Translations under genes and position numbers: made by a program
NCBI GenBank assembly: GCA_023440825.1
Contig: JAEXRL010000032.1
Location: 1 to 50,360, forward strand
Reading direction: 5' to 3'
DNA from: Pseudomonadota bacterium
Lineage (GTDB): Bacteria > Pseudomonadota > Gammaproteobacteria > Burkholderiales > Burkholderiaceae_B
DNA length: 50,360 nucleotides
Shown here: positions 12,868-20,415 of the stretch, piece after piece
Layout: each line of letters begins with the position of its first letter
Position numbering within the stretch: the first letter of the stretch is position 1
Notes under the pieces: model-generated
What the model saw: only the letters and a program-made list of their open reading frames with translations
What the model was told of the DNA's origin: nothing
The model's database searches: none

Positions 12868-13485
12868 CTAGGCAGTCCTAGTTATCCTCTTTATATATTC
12901 ATCTGCTCTTTGGGTGCGCTGTACGCAATCGTTAAGCTTTTCGATTGCTGCCTTCGAGGCCGTCACACGAGCAAACTCTGATTTATGCATAGGTATAACA
13001 GCATGTAGTTGTGATTTCGCCACCATAAGATTAGCTGCATATACACGATCAAAATTTGCTGCTACAGAAATCTGCACGGAGTCAAGAACCGTCAAGATTT
13101 CTATTGCAGTATTACGGATGTCAGTATATTCCTGCGCCAGATCATTTTGAAGAAGATCGGCGTCTTTTTTTTGAATTTTATACAAAGATGCCATTAGCAT
13201 CCCAATCCGATTTCTTTCCCCGGCAATAAGAAACGCACCGTCCTGCCTAGCTTGCTTACGACGCTTTTCCTCTAACAAATAAGCAATACTCACGGACGCT
13301 GTCACCGCGCCCACAGTTCCAAATGCTGTCATTACCTCCCACCATTTTGCGCCTTTAAGTACACCCCACTCCCAAAGTACACCGAGGGCAGCTGTAGTAA
13401 GTATTACTCCAGAAAAAAAACCGATAACAACTCCCCAGAGGCGTTGAGTCTTTGCGCTGTAGTCCTCTTTCCACTTAATTTTCAT
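12868..13485 (-). CDS. Membrane-anchored helical protein on the opposite strand
   Basis: I start at the ATG at 13485 because AGGA lies 5 bases before it; a GTG at 13497 is the alternative. Two membrane helices are visible (LWGVVIGFFSGVILTTAALG and FGTVGAVTASVSIAYLL), followed by about 130 residues of charged helical protein (EEKRRKQARQDGAFLIAGER). It is transcribed against the rightward operon, so it is likely expressed separately, perhaps in the lysogen. The segment KWWEVMTAFGTVGAVTASV followed by the basic KRRKQAR resembles KWAAWVQAVGSLGAIFSAV with QKARAR in the gene at 14709-15464, so the two may share a fold. Confidence 0.55.
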   Translation of the reverse strand: MKIKWKEDYSAKTQRLWGVVIGFFSGVILTTAALGVLWEWGVLKGAKWWEVMTAFGTVGAVTASVSIAYLLEEKRRKQARQDGAFLIAGERNRIGMLMASLYKIQKKDADLLQNDLAQEYTDIRNTAIEILTVLDSVQISVAANFDRVYAANLMVAKSQLHAVIPMHKSEFARVTASKAAIEKLNDCVQRTQRADEYIKRITRTA

Positions 13486-13553
13486 CCCCTTCCTCACCCG
13501 TACATGCAGTTACACACCTGCATGAGCATAGCCTATCCCTAAAGGAATTATCC

Positions 13554-13889
13554 ATGAGTAATAAGACCTTTGCGGAAGTCCTCCAGGACCTTCGCTATGG
13601 AACCCTGCACGACGAATTAACCGAAACGTTACAGGAAGTTGTTAACGCCTGCATTTCTACCGGTAAAGGCGGCTCCCTCACTCTCCAAATCAAACTCAAG
13701 CCGGGCAAAAGCGGTGAGCTTGAGCTAACCGACACGATTAAGTCCACGGTACCGGAGTTGGAAAAAGGCAGCTCCATTATGTGGGCAACACCCGAAGGCA
13801 ATCTACAGCGCCAAGACCCTCGCCAGATGACTATTGATGGACTCAAAAGCATCGGCAAGGAAGATTATCAACAGCTTAAAAAGGTATAA
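13554..13889 (+). CDS. Hypothetical phage protein before DUF2303 gene, 111 aa
   Basis: AAAGGA lies 8 bases before the ATG. The protein begins MSNKTFAEVLQDLRYGTLHD and has a charged beta-rich middle (GGSLTLQIKLKPGKSGELEL). It stops five bases before the DUF2303 gene, so the two are one transcript and probably work together. Function unknown. Confidence 0.65.
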   Translation: MSNKTFAEVLQDLRYGTLHDELTETLQEVVNACISTGKGGSLTLQIKLKPGKSGELELTDTIKSTVPELEKGSSIMWATPEGNLQRQDPRQMTIDGLKSIGKEDYQQLKKV

Positions 13890-13894
13890 GCACC

Positions 13895-14686
13895 ATGGAA
13901 CACATTGTTAGCGCAGCACTAGAAGCAGGAGCAGCATTAGGCGAGCCAGTAAGCGTGGATGGTTTAGAGGACTCTTACGCGATTGTGCCCTCCGGCTATG
14001 AGCTAAAGTCTCTTGAGCATTTAAAGCTTGAGCCCAGCCGCAAGAAAGGCGTCGTGACGCTAGAAGATGCAGATAGCTTTATTCATTACTTCAATCTGCA
14101 TAAAGTTGAAAGCAGCCAGATCTACGCTCAAGTAACCCCGCCTAGCTTTATTGGAGTACTTAACGACCATAGCGGTGACTGTGCCGGTTGGAAAGACCAC
14201 CAGGTCAAATACGCCTGCCCGTTTACCACTGAATGGCAAGCATGGATCGGCAGCGATAAAAAGGCCATGAAGCAAGCGGAGTTTGCCGAGTTTATTGAGC
14301 GAAATCTGCTGGATATCGTAGAGCCTGCCGGCGCGGATATGTTGGAAATCTCACGCAGTCTACAAGCCAAAAAGAAGGTGAATTTTGTCTCGGGTATTCG
14401 TTTATCAAACGGCCAGACCGAATTTACGTACGAAGAAGATATTCAGGGTACCGCTGCTAAGGGCAAGCTACAAATTCCTGAGATTTTCAAGCTAGGCATC
14501 AAGGTACTGGAAGGTGGCGAGGCCTACGCGGTCGAATGCAGGCTACGTTACCGCATTAGCGAGGCTGTGCTGGTCATGTGGTACGAGATAGTTCGCCCTC
14601 ATAAAATTATTGAGGATGCTGTGGCGGATGTGTGGCGCGTTATTGCGGAAAAGACGGAAAAGGTGATTTTGCGCGGGAGACCCTAA
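13895..14686 (+). CDS. DUF2303 (YfdQ-like) phage protein
   Basis: At 263 residues the product has the layout of the DUF2303/YfdQ family found in the early regions of many temperate phages. Recognisable parts are YAIVPSGYELKSLEHL, CPFTTEWQAWIGSDKKAMKQ followed by AEFAEFIERNLLDI, and RLSNGQTEFTYEED. The biochemical role is not established. AAGGT upstream is a modest ribosome site. The partner gene lies just before it and a strong hairpin just after it. Confidence 0.75.
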   Translation: MEHIVSAALEAGAALGEPVSVDGLEDSYAIVPSGYELKSLEHLKLEPSRKKGVVTLEDADSFIHYFNLHKVESSQIYAQVTPPSFIGVLNDHSGDCAGWKDHQVKYACPFTTEWQAWIGSDKKAMKQAEFAEFIERNLLDIVEPAGADMLEISRSLQAKKKVNFVSGIRLSNGQTEFTYEEDIQGTAAKGKLQIPEIFKLGIKVLEGGEAYAVECRLRYRISEAVLVMWYEIVRPHKIIEDAVADVWRVIAEKTEKVILRGRP

Positions 14687-14694
14687 CTAAAGCT

Positions 14695-14723
14695 CCCGCC
14701 CTTAACTATCAATTTAGGGCGGG
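14695..14723. terminator. Bidirectional hairpin between DUF2303 gene and opposite gene
   Basis: CCCGCCCT (14695-14702) pairs with AGGGCGGG (14716-14723) around a 13-base loop. Between converging genes this probably ends transcription from both sides. The right arm lies inside the 3' end of the minus-strand gene. T-runs are short. Confidence 0.55.
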
Positions 14724-15464
14724 ATCCCATGGATTAATCAGAGCTGGCTCCTTATCCTTATACGGCCAATAACTAATATAACCATACTCTTTCTGCAATG
14801 TATCAATAGAATTCAATATTGATTTATTCGCAAAGCGAGCAGTGCTCACCATCTTTCTTCTTAATGATGGGCTACTTTCACTCGCCTCTTTTCGCAAGCA
14901 GTCGGCTAGCGTTTGACAATTGCCCGCTATTGAAATGATATGAACGCCGATTGCGGATATTGGTGCTGTACTCCAATCAATTGAACGCAAAGAGTTAGAA
15001 CAGCTCTCGAGTAGCGCAGCTCGTTCTAGGCAAAAATCAAAAAAAATCGAGTGAACGCCGTTAAGTTCAGCCCTAAACTGCTCTGCTTTGACAATTTCTC
15101 CTTCGTGCATGAATTCAGGCTTCCCATATTTCTTGTGATTGTCGTAATACTTTCCGGTCACCATCGTTTCCACAAGAGTTAAAGCGAAACACTCAACGGC
15201 TCGCATTACCCCTTCAGCGTGCTTCTGATGAGCAACAAAAGCACTCCTTGCCCTTGCTTTTTGACCTACAGCATAAAGTGCTACAGCGGAAAAAATAGCA
15301 CCTAACGAGCCTACAGCCTGGACCCACGCCGCCCACTTTTCAGACTGGAATACAGGATAGGCTGCAGCATAAATAGCCATCCCTGCTATCACACCAAGCC
15401 CAGCGCCTATAGCCAAAGCTGCCATCATGAGCCCTTGGCAGTCACATTTATCTTTATTCACCAT
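14709..15464 (-). CDS. Second opposite-strand membrane protein with helical domain
   Basis: GGAGGT lies one base before the ATG at 15464 and four before the following GTG (15461), so the start is one of these; a frame extension to 15506 has no ribosome site. Two membrane helices (MMAALAIGAGLGVIAGMAIY and WVQAVGSLGAIFSAVALYAV) are followed by a charged helical domain of about 170 residues. The membrane region resembles that of the 12868-13485 gene. It interrupts the rightward operon in antisense and has base use slightly richer in A and T. Function unknown; superinfection exclusion is one guess. Confidence 0.55.
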   Translation of the reverse strand: MVNKDKCDCQGLMMAALAIGAGLGVIAGMAIYAAAYPVFQSEKWAAWVQAVGSLGAIFSAVALYAVGQKARARSAFVAHQKHAEGVMRAVECFALTLVETMVTGKYYDNHKKYGKPEFMHEGEIVKAEQFRAELNGVHSIFFDFCLERAALLESCSNSLRSIDWSTAPISAIGVHIISIAGNCQTLADCLRKEASESSPSLRRKMVSTARFANKSILNSIDTLQKEYGYISYWPYKDKEPALINPWDPALN

Positions 15465-15586
15465 GACCTCCAAACAATATTTATTACCAATAGCCTCGGA
15501 GATCATAGTCGATCATTTAAAGCTCAGACATAGGATGCAACACCTATGAATGGACACCTGCCCGAGAAAAGAGGCCCTAAACCCCT

Positions 15587-15623
15587 GCCCCGCCTTCGAC
15601 ATATCGAACCGGGGCAATTTTTT
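15587..15623 (+). terminator. Terminator inside the rightward operon
   Basis: GCCCC and TTCG (15587-15598) pair with CGAA and GGGGC (15605-15615) with small internal bulges. AA and six T follow. It reads on the plus strand and lies 26 bases before the next plus-strand start. Read-through would need antitermination, or the genes beyond have another promoter. Confidence 0.6.
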
Positions 15624-15648
15624 ACCCTTCGCCGGGAGGAATCAAGCC

Positions 15649-15885
15649 ATGGATGAGCAGTCCCCTCAACTAAATCTGTTCGAAAATGTAGCTATAAAAC
15701 CGAAATCAAACCCCTATTCGCCTCGCGACGAGATCGGGGGTGCCATTGAGTCATTTATCCGATTTTGCCGCGAGAGGCTGGGCGCTCAGGAGGGTGAAAT
15801 CAACCTGTCGCTCATCATTGAAGAGGCGTGGAAAAAGGGCCGCAACCATCCATACCTAAAAGCGTTTGATGCCTACCAGGAGTAG
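15649..15885 (+). CDS. Hypothetical phage protein, 78 aa
   Basis: GGGAGG lies 9 bases before this ATG, and a terminator hairpin lies between it and the longer frame at 15550, so I start at 15649. The protein begins MDEQSPQLNLFENVAIKPKS and has a helical second half (IESFIRFCRERLG). It lies 6 bases before the next gene. Function unknown. Confidence 0.6.
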   Translation: MDEQSPQLNLFENVAIKPKSNPYSPRDEIGGAIESFIRFCRERLGAQEGEINLSLIIEEAWKKGRNHPYLKAFDAYQE

Positions 15886-15891
15886 CAGGCC

Positions 15892-16095
15892 ATGAGATCA
15901 CTCACTGTCTCCTTCTGCAGTGGCATCAAAGAAGCAGTCATCTTAGCTGGCTGCTTTTATTTTGCCCGGCTCGGCGTAGAGACGCTAAGCAAAGAGTGGC
16001 TGCTGTTCTCTTTCACCGTAACTATTTACGGCACCCACGGCCTGGTAACCCTGCTTAGTTATGCCGCCGACTATAAGCCCAAGGAGGCTGAATGA
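15892..16095 (+). CDS. Small membrane protein, 67 aa
   Basis: Two hydrophobic stretches (EAVILAGCFYFARLGV and LLFSFTVTIYGTHGLVTLLS) indicate a small inner-membrane protein. It ends in a charged tail and overlaps the next gene by 4 bases (ATGA). Family not recognised. Confidence 0.55.
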   Translation: MRSLTVSFCSGIKEAVILAGCFYFARLGVETLSKEWLLFSFTVTIYGTHGLVTLLSYAADYKPKEAE

Positions 16096-16739
16096 ACACC
16101 AATACATACTCCCCCACTCAAGAGCAATTTCAGCGCGAACTCAACGGCGCAACAATAGAAACACTGCTCGATAACGGTTTATATCGTCACCGTAGATTTC
16201 GTTTGCCCAACGGCTGCATTAGGTGGTTCGACATCATTACATGGCCGGACAGCCTAATTATCACTGGTGATTGCGAAACCTTTGCTTTCGAGCGACTGGA
16301 AGACATGTTCGAGTTTTTCCGCTCAGCCGGTAGCCGCATTAACCCGAGCTATTGGCAAGAAAAAATCATTGACGGGCGAGACCGCGCACGCAGCTTTGAT
16401 TGGGATAGATTCCGTGCGGAAGCGCTAGCTAAGTTCGATGAAAGCAAGATCGACGCTGAAGATTCGGAGCTTCGAGCCGCTGCTCGCGAGGATCTTGAGG
16501 AAGCCATCGATGCAACAAACCCTGACGAGTGGGGTGCTGTGCAGCTATTGCGCGAATACGGCTACACCCTCGATGGCCAGAGCGGGCCGTCCTACTTCTA
16601 TTTCGATCTATCAGAGTCCCCGCCAGACGGTATGGACTGGGATTATCACTACATATGGTGCTGCCGAGCAATTGTCTGGGCTATTCAAAAATACGACGAG
16701 GAAAAAGCCAATGCTGAAAAAGAAACACTCGAAGTCTAG
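16092..16739 (+). CDS. Conserved phage hypothetical protein, 215 aa
   Basis: The segment RLPNGCIRWFDIITWPDSLI, followed by TGDCETFAFERLEDMFEFFR, is a pattern I know from early proteins of many temperate phages. The middle is acidic and helical; the end has an aromatic stretch (YHYIWCCRAIVWAIQKY). AAGGAGG lies 6 bases before the ATG. Role unknown; it may be an anti-restriction or DNA-metabolism accessory. Confidence 0.7.
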   Translation: MNTNTYSPTQEQFQRELNGATIETLLDNGLYRHRRFRLPNGCIRWFDIITWPDSLIITGDCETFAFERLEDMFEFFRSAGSRINPSYWQEKIIDGRDRARSFDWDRFRAEALAKFDESKIDAEDSELRAAAREDLEEAIDATNPDEWGAVQLLREYGYTLDGQSGPSYFYFDLSESPPDGMDWDYHYIWCCRAIVWAIQKYDEEKANAEKETLEV

Positions 16740-16884
16740 TGGGTTTTCTGGTGTCAGATCGACGCCAGCCGAGCGCTTCAACCTTGACCGCACTGCCGAA
16801 GTCTACGGCGACCGCCCTCTGCACGCACTCAGGGAGAGTCGCGTTTTTAACTATCAGGAATACCGTAAAAATCAGGAGCCGTAA
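16711..16884 (+). CDS. Small basic phage protein, 57 aa
   Basis: GAGGAAAA lies 9 bases before the ATG, which sits inside the end of the preceding gene. The product begins MLKKKHSKSSGFSGVRSTPA and contains HALRESRVFNYQEY; it is basic and mostly unstructured. The stop overlaps the next start (TAATG). Overlaps at both ends support it as real. Confidence 0.5.
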   Translation: MLKKKHSKSSGFSGVRSTPAERFNLDRTAEVYGDRPLHALRESRVFNYQEYRKNQEP

Positions 16885-18017
16885 TGACTAATTGCACATG
16901 CCCGTCAGGCGATGGTTCTCTACGTTGGCCATGCCCAGTTCACCCGCCTACCTCTCAGTCCAAGATCGATGAAATCTTGCGGGCGCTAGACCATGCTCGT
17001 GGACTAATCAACCAGGATAACCCGGAGCCGCCTTACTACACTTATGACTACGTAAGCCGCGCTATGCAGTTCACCCGAGAAATCAGAGATGAACTGGCAG
17101 ATTTGAAGGCAGCCGCACTACAAAGCCGACCGCAAAATATTCCAGAAATTATTCCTACGCCTACTAGCACTCTGCCCAGTGGCGCGGCTCAGTTTAGAAA
17201 AAAGCCTGTGACCATCAGCGCAATCCGTTGGACTGGTGACAACCTACGTGAAGTGATTGCTTTCACCGGGAAGCACCCAGGTTGGGATAAGTGGTTTTCA
17301 TCGTGGGAGGATTATGAGCGCCATGTCCAGCAAGACGGCCAGCAGTTCAAGATTTTCACGCTTGAAGGCACTATGAGGGCAGACATAGGCGACTGGATAA
17401 TTCGCGGCGTTAAGGGCGAGCATTACCCATGCAAGCCAGATATTTTCGAGGCGACATACGAAACCTCCCCCGCTGCCGCCCCTGTTAGCGCGGAGCCGGT
17501 AGCCGTAGTCACTGGTATGGATGAGTTCGGGCCGTTGCTGGGATGGCATAAACACTGGGTCAACTTCCGAGTGGGGACAAAGTTCTATACCGCCCCCGTT
17601 GCCGCCCTGCCTGACATCACGCAGCAGACGCTTGACGATGTGAAAGCTGGTATCCCAGCAAGGGATGCGGAAATTGTAGCGCTGCGCAAGAAAATTGAAA
17701 CTCTGCAGGCCGCCCAGTCGCAGCATCCCGTAAGCGCTGCTGATAGGTTGCCCATTGAGCTGCGCGGTATTTCTAAGGCTATCAACAATGGCGGCGGGCT
17801 CTGGCGATCATGTTCGGGCTGCCATGAAACAAACGAGGGCATGGCCACCGGCACATTCAGTGAAACGCTCAAGTGCATTCTGGGCGTCGGCTGCTCAGAA
17901 TGCGGCGGAATAGGAGCAATTTGGGATACGACTGATTACGATGCAATGGGGGATTTCATCGCTGCCAAATATCAGCAAGACGTCGCAATCGACGCGGCAC
18001 GTAAGGAGCAGAAATGA
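16884..18017 (+). CDS. Mosaic phage early protein with cysteine-rich ends, 377 aa
   Basis: AGGAG lies 5-7 bases before the ATG. Three parts are visible. The N-terminus is Cys-rich (NCTCPSGDGSLRWPCPVH). A middle domain at about 105-190 (FRKKPVTISAIRWTGDN and WIIRGVKGEHYPCKPDIFEA) is common in small phage proteins. The C-terminal part has CSGCHETNEG and CSECGGIGA, a likely zinc-binding pair. The layout suggests modules joined by recombination. No enzyme motif is seen. Confidence 0.65.
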   Translation: MTNCTCPSGDGSLRWPCPVHPPTSQSKIDEILRALDHARGLINQDNPEPPYYTYDYVSRAMQFTREIRDELADLKAAALQSRPQNIPEIIPTPTSTLPSGAAQFRKKPVTISAIRWTGDNLREVIAFTGKHPGWDKWFSSWEDYERHVQQDGQQFKIFTLEGTMRADIGDWIIRGVKGEHYPCKPDIFEATYETSPAAAPVSAEPVAVVTGMDEFGPLLGWHKHWVNFRVGTKFYTAPVAALPDITQQTLDDVKAGIPARDAEIVALRKKIETLQAAQSQHPVSAADRLPIELRGISKAINNGGGLWRSCSGCHETNEGMATGTFSETLKCILGVGCSECGGIGAIWDTTDYDAMGDFIAAKYQQDVAIDAARKEQK

Positions 18018-18211
18018 TTGTTCTAACTAGCCCTAACGGTGCAAAACACTACCTGCACCCCAATGCTATTGCCCGCATATCTCATGCAGGCCCTAATTCA
18101 AGCCGCATCGGGGCTTACGTGAAAACGTTTGATGGTGGCTCTATCGAAGCGCAGGAGTCAGCTGACAGCATTGCGCAAGATGTTGATCGCGCCAATAAGG
18201 AGCAATCGTGA
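18014..18211 (+). CDS. Hypothetical phage protein, 65 aa
   Basis: Start ATGA overlaps the preceding stop; GGAG lies 6 bases upstream. The product (MIVLTSPNGAKHYLHPNAIA) looks like a small beta-rich protein. It overlaps the next gene by 4 bases. Function unknown. Confidence 0.55.
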   Translation: MIVLTSPNGAKHYLHPNAIARISHAGPNSSRIGAYVKTFDGGSIEAQESADSIAQDVDRANKEQS

Positions 18212-18429
18212 GCACACCGCACACTGAATTTGAAGCCGCTTTCCATAAGTTCCTTAACGAAACTAGCGTCGCTGACGCAACATCGGTCGCAGCGAATATT
18301 TTTGTTAGATTAGTTGTTTGGTATGCACAAAGCAAGGACGAGGATCCGACCAAGAAAATTACGGTCAATTTCGGCGACGCTAGAAGTATCACTATTCATG
18401 CGCGGCATGAGGAGCAGTCATGCGAATAG
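18208..18429 (+). CDS. Hypothetical phage protein, 73 aa
   Basis: The GTG start overlaps the previous stop (GTGA) and has AAGGAG 6 bases upstream. The protein (MSTPHTEFEAAFHKFLNETS) is helical at the start and beta-rich at the end. No motif recognised. Confidence 0.5.
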   Translation: MSTPHTEFEAAFHKFLNETSVADATSVAANIFVRLVVWYAQSKDEDPTKKITVNFGDARSITIHARHEEQSCE

Positions 18430-18447
18430 AGGTTTGCACACATCACC

Positions 18448-18582
18448 GTGATTCGCCCCCGCGTGTTTCCGGATGTCTTGCAGGAAGCATGCAAAGAGGC
18501 GAATTTTGGTGCACAAAGATCAGAGCACAGAGCCCTACCAAGCATGCGGCAAACATCAAACGCAACCACACACCCGGCATAA
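18448..18582 (+). CDS. Short ORF ending in the terminator, 44 aa
   Basis: From a GTG at 18448 the frame reads VIRPRVFPDVLQEACKEANF and on, to a TAA that lies in the loop of the terminator, a compact ending typical of real phage genes. The ribosome site is poor. The other frame here (18420-18671) runs straight through the terminator and is less likely. Confidence 0.3.
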   Translation: MIRPRVFPDVLQEACKEANFGAQRSEHRALPSMRQTSNATTHPA

Positions 18583-18593
18583 GCCGGGTTTTT
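18572..18593 (+). terminator. Rho-independent terminator before the integrase module
   Basis: ACCCGGC (18572-18578), loop ATAA, GCCGGGT (18583-18589), then TTTTG. It separates the long early operon from the DUF4224-integrase pair and may need antitermination for integrase expression from the early promoter. Confidence 0.8.
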
Positions 18594-18630
18594 GTTGGAT
18601 ACGCCATGATATCTAAAGGACAAGGCTATT

Positions 18631-18894
18631 ATGAGCACCAGAGTAAGGAAAAACTCACTTACGCTAAATGACCCTGAGCTAACAGAAATCACAGGGAAGA
18701 CCCGCAACAAAGGACGAATTGAGGTGCTCACACAAATGGGCATCCCATTCCGTACTCGTCCTGACGGTTCACTTGTAGTGCTTAAAGCTGTTATTGAAGT
18801 GGAGTTAGGCTATGCGCCCAAAGAAATACAATCGGCATCTCCCCGCCTGCGTATACCTAAAGCACGGGGCTTATTACTATGTCAAAAACAATAA
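18631..18894 (+). CDS. DUF4224 protein upstream of integrase, 87 aa
   Basis: The core LTLNDPELTEITGKTRNKGR, followed by IEVLTQMGIPFRTRPDGSLV, is the DUF4224 signature. The family lies directly in front of phage integrases and is thought to be excisionase-like, although that is not proven. It overlaps the integrase start by 83 bases in another frame, so the two are produced together. AAGG lies 9 bases before the ATG. Confidence 0.75.
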   Translation: MSTRVRKNSLTLNDPELTEITGKTRNKGRIEVLTQMGIPFRTRPDGSLVVLKAVIEVELGYAPKEIQSASPRLRIPKARGLLLCQKQ

Positions 18895-19786
18895 GTGGAC
18901 ACGCCTGGGGGACAATTTGCACGATGCGCTGGTTGCCCACGCCCGCATTGTTGCCATTCCCAAAGAGGGTGTAGCGTCGCTTATCACCAAAGCCATGCCC
19001 TTCATCTCTGAAAAGGTCGCCCCATCAACACGTAAGCAGTATCAGTATTGCGAACGAATCCTTAAGGAAATGTTTGCTGAGTTTACCCCGGAGCAAGTAA
19101 CTCATGGCAGCGTAGTGCAAATGCTTGATGTATGGCGGCACAGCCCGGCAACTGCCAATCGACTGCTAACCGTTTTAAAGCAGATTTTTCAATGGGCGCT
19201 TGACCGCGAGATAGTAGACAGAAACCCCTGTGAGTCAGTGAAACGCCTGCCCACAAAATCACGCGATCGCCTCATCACACAAGATGAATTCGACAAGATT
19301 CATGCAAGGGCACCGGACTGGCTGCGGGTTGTTATGGATCTCTGTTACTACACTGGGCAACGGATTGGCGATGTGCTTACCATCCGCTACGCCGACATAA
19401 CAGAAGAAGGCATCTACTTCGAGCAGCAAAAAACAGGCAAAAAGCTTACTGTAGGATGGTCTGAAGGCTTACGGGCTACAATTGAAAGGGCCGCTCTCAT
19501 CACACAAAACCCCTCATCTGAATTTATAGTCCCTACATACAAAGGCACTGCGCGGAAACACTCCAACGTGTGGAGGTTTTTCAAAGAAAGCGCAACCAAG
19601 GCAGGCGTAGAAAATGTGACGCTGCACGACCTCCGAGCAATGTCAGGTACTGACGCTGACCGTGAAGGCAAAGACCCAATGCTCTTGCTGGGCCATACCG
19701 ACAGAAAAACCACCCAAATTTACCTCCGTGATAAGGTCATTCGGGTTGTTTCTGGGCCAACAAAAAGGCAAGGCAAAAACGGCTAG
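18812..19786 (+). CDS. Tyrosine-type phage integrase
   Basis: The 324-residue protein starts MRPKKYNRHLPACVYLKHGA, the typical start of this integrase group, followed by an arm-binding region, a core-binding domain (about 70-145) and the catalytic domain. All six active-site residues are present: R184 in TGQRIGDVL, K207 in QQKTGKK, H272 and R275 in LHDLRAM, H295 in LLGHTDRKT, and nucleophile Y304 in IYLRDK. It is the last prophage gene; the attachment site should lie in the next 120 bases. The start overlaps DUF4224. Confidence 0.9.
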   Translation: MRPKKYNRHLPACVYLKHGAYYYVKNNKWTRLGDNLHDALVAHARIVAIPKEGVASLITKAMPFISEKVAPSTRKQYQYCERILKEMFAEFTPEQVTHGSVVQMLDVWRHSPATANRLLTVLKQIFQWALDREIVDRNPCESVKRLPTKSRDRLITQDEFDKIHARAPDWLRVVMDLCYYTGQRIGDVLTIRYADITEEGIYFEQQKTGKKLTVGWSEGLRATIERAALITQNPSSEFIVPTYKGTARKHSNVWRFFKESATKAGVENVTLHDLRAMSGTDADREGKDPMLLLGHTDRKTTQIYLRDKVIRVVSGPTKRQGKNG

Positions 19787-19909
19787 TATTAGACAGGTTT
19801 TAGAATCTTAGACAAAACCCAAAAAACACCTTTATATTTCAACAGCTTAGAAATTGACCATGTACTCAACCATGCCCTGGCCATGCTGCCCAGTGTGTAT
19901 CTTGCTCAT
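19787..19909. other. Probable right attachment site region
   Basis: The integrase stop at 19786 is followed by four TTAGA copies (19789, 19800, 19808, 19847; two are TTAGACA), which could be integrase arm sites. A truncated host gene begins just beyond. The phage-host crossover should lie within about 19847-19885. The other copy would be at the left prophage end, outside the window, so the exact core cannot be read. Confidence 0.45.
19847..19909 (-). pseudogene. 5' fragment of a Flp-like pilin gene cut by the prophage
   Basis: On the minus strand GGGAG lies 6 bases before an ATG that opens MSKIHTGQHGQGMVEYMVNF and a stop. The part GQGMVEY is the prepilin-peptidase site of small Flp-type pilins (Gly at -1, Glu at +5, Tyr at +6), after which a hydrophobic helix of about 20 residues should follow. 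Instead the frame ends three codons later, at the prophage edge. A real start site with a lost body points to interruption by integration. The remainder should lie at the left end of the prophage, unless the integration duplicates the coding end. Confidence 0.5.
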
Positions 19910-20061
19910 CACTCGCTCCCGAAAATGGAGATAGTGTGCGCAAGAGACGAGCCACTCACAATTCGCAAAAACCGAGGTGGATCAGCTCAACACAGGCTGC
20001 TTGCCGGCAAAAAACAAGGTGCTATAGCTACGAGAACTATGGGCTGTTTACAAGCCGTCAA

Positions 20062-20295
20062 CTACCACCATAAGGTGCGCCTGCGCACGCGTTGTGCTGA
20101 CTCATGATTCAAGTCGCGGGCGCGTTCCTCAGCATAATCCTCCTCATCACGCTCGTACTTCCCGTCATACATGCACGAGTCCGGGTTCCAGCGGCACTCA
20201 TTCGTTAAACGGCTCGCTTGCCGTCCATTCGCGAAACAGCCGCTTAGTAAAGATAACAGCACGAGCGCTGCAATAGTGGAAAGTACGGTGCGCAT
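20062..20295 (-). CDS. Small lipoprotein, 77 aa
   Basis: The N-terminus MRTVLSTIAALVLLSLLSGC is a lipoprotein signal peptide with LSGC lipobox, so Cys20 would be lipidated and the mature protein anchored in a membrane. The mature part is short, highly charged and Arg/Glu-rich (YERDEEDYAEERARDL). AAAGGAG lies 6 bases before the ATG. It lies upstream of the interrupted pilin gene on the same strand. Function unknown. Confidence 0.65.
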   Translation of the reverse strand: MRTVLSTIAALVLLSLLSGCFANGRQASRLTNECRWNPDSCMYDGKYERDEEDYAEERARDLNHESAQRVRRRTLWW

Positions 20296-20415
20296 GTAAG
20301 CTCCTTTGAGAATGACTGCTTGTGTACTGAGGCCTTACACAAAAGGCGACTGTCTCGCCCTGACTTTTGCTATGCTATGAATTCTTCAGGAAGGTATCTT
20401 TCATAAGGAAATAGT

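Noticed and set aside
18420..18671. 83-codon frame between the small phage genes and DUF4224
   Set aside because: It reads through a strong terminator and overlaps the DUF4224 start; a shorter frame ending in the terminator loop is more likely.
19787..20061. Possible tRNA gene as integration target
   Set aside because: No acceptor stem, T-loop or CCA end could be found; a truncated pilin start explains the junction better.
19883..20107. 74-codon plus-strand frame at the prophage edge
   Set aside because: It has no ribosome site and is antisense to the pilin start and the end of the lipoprotein gene.
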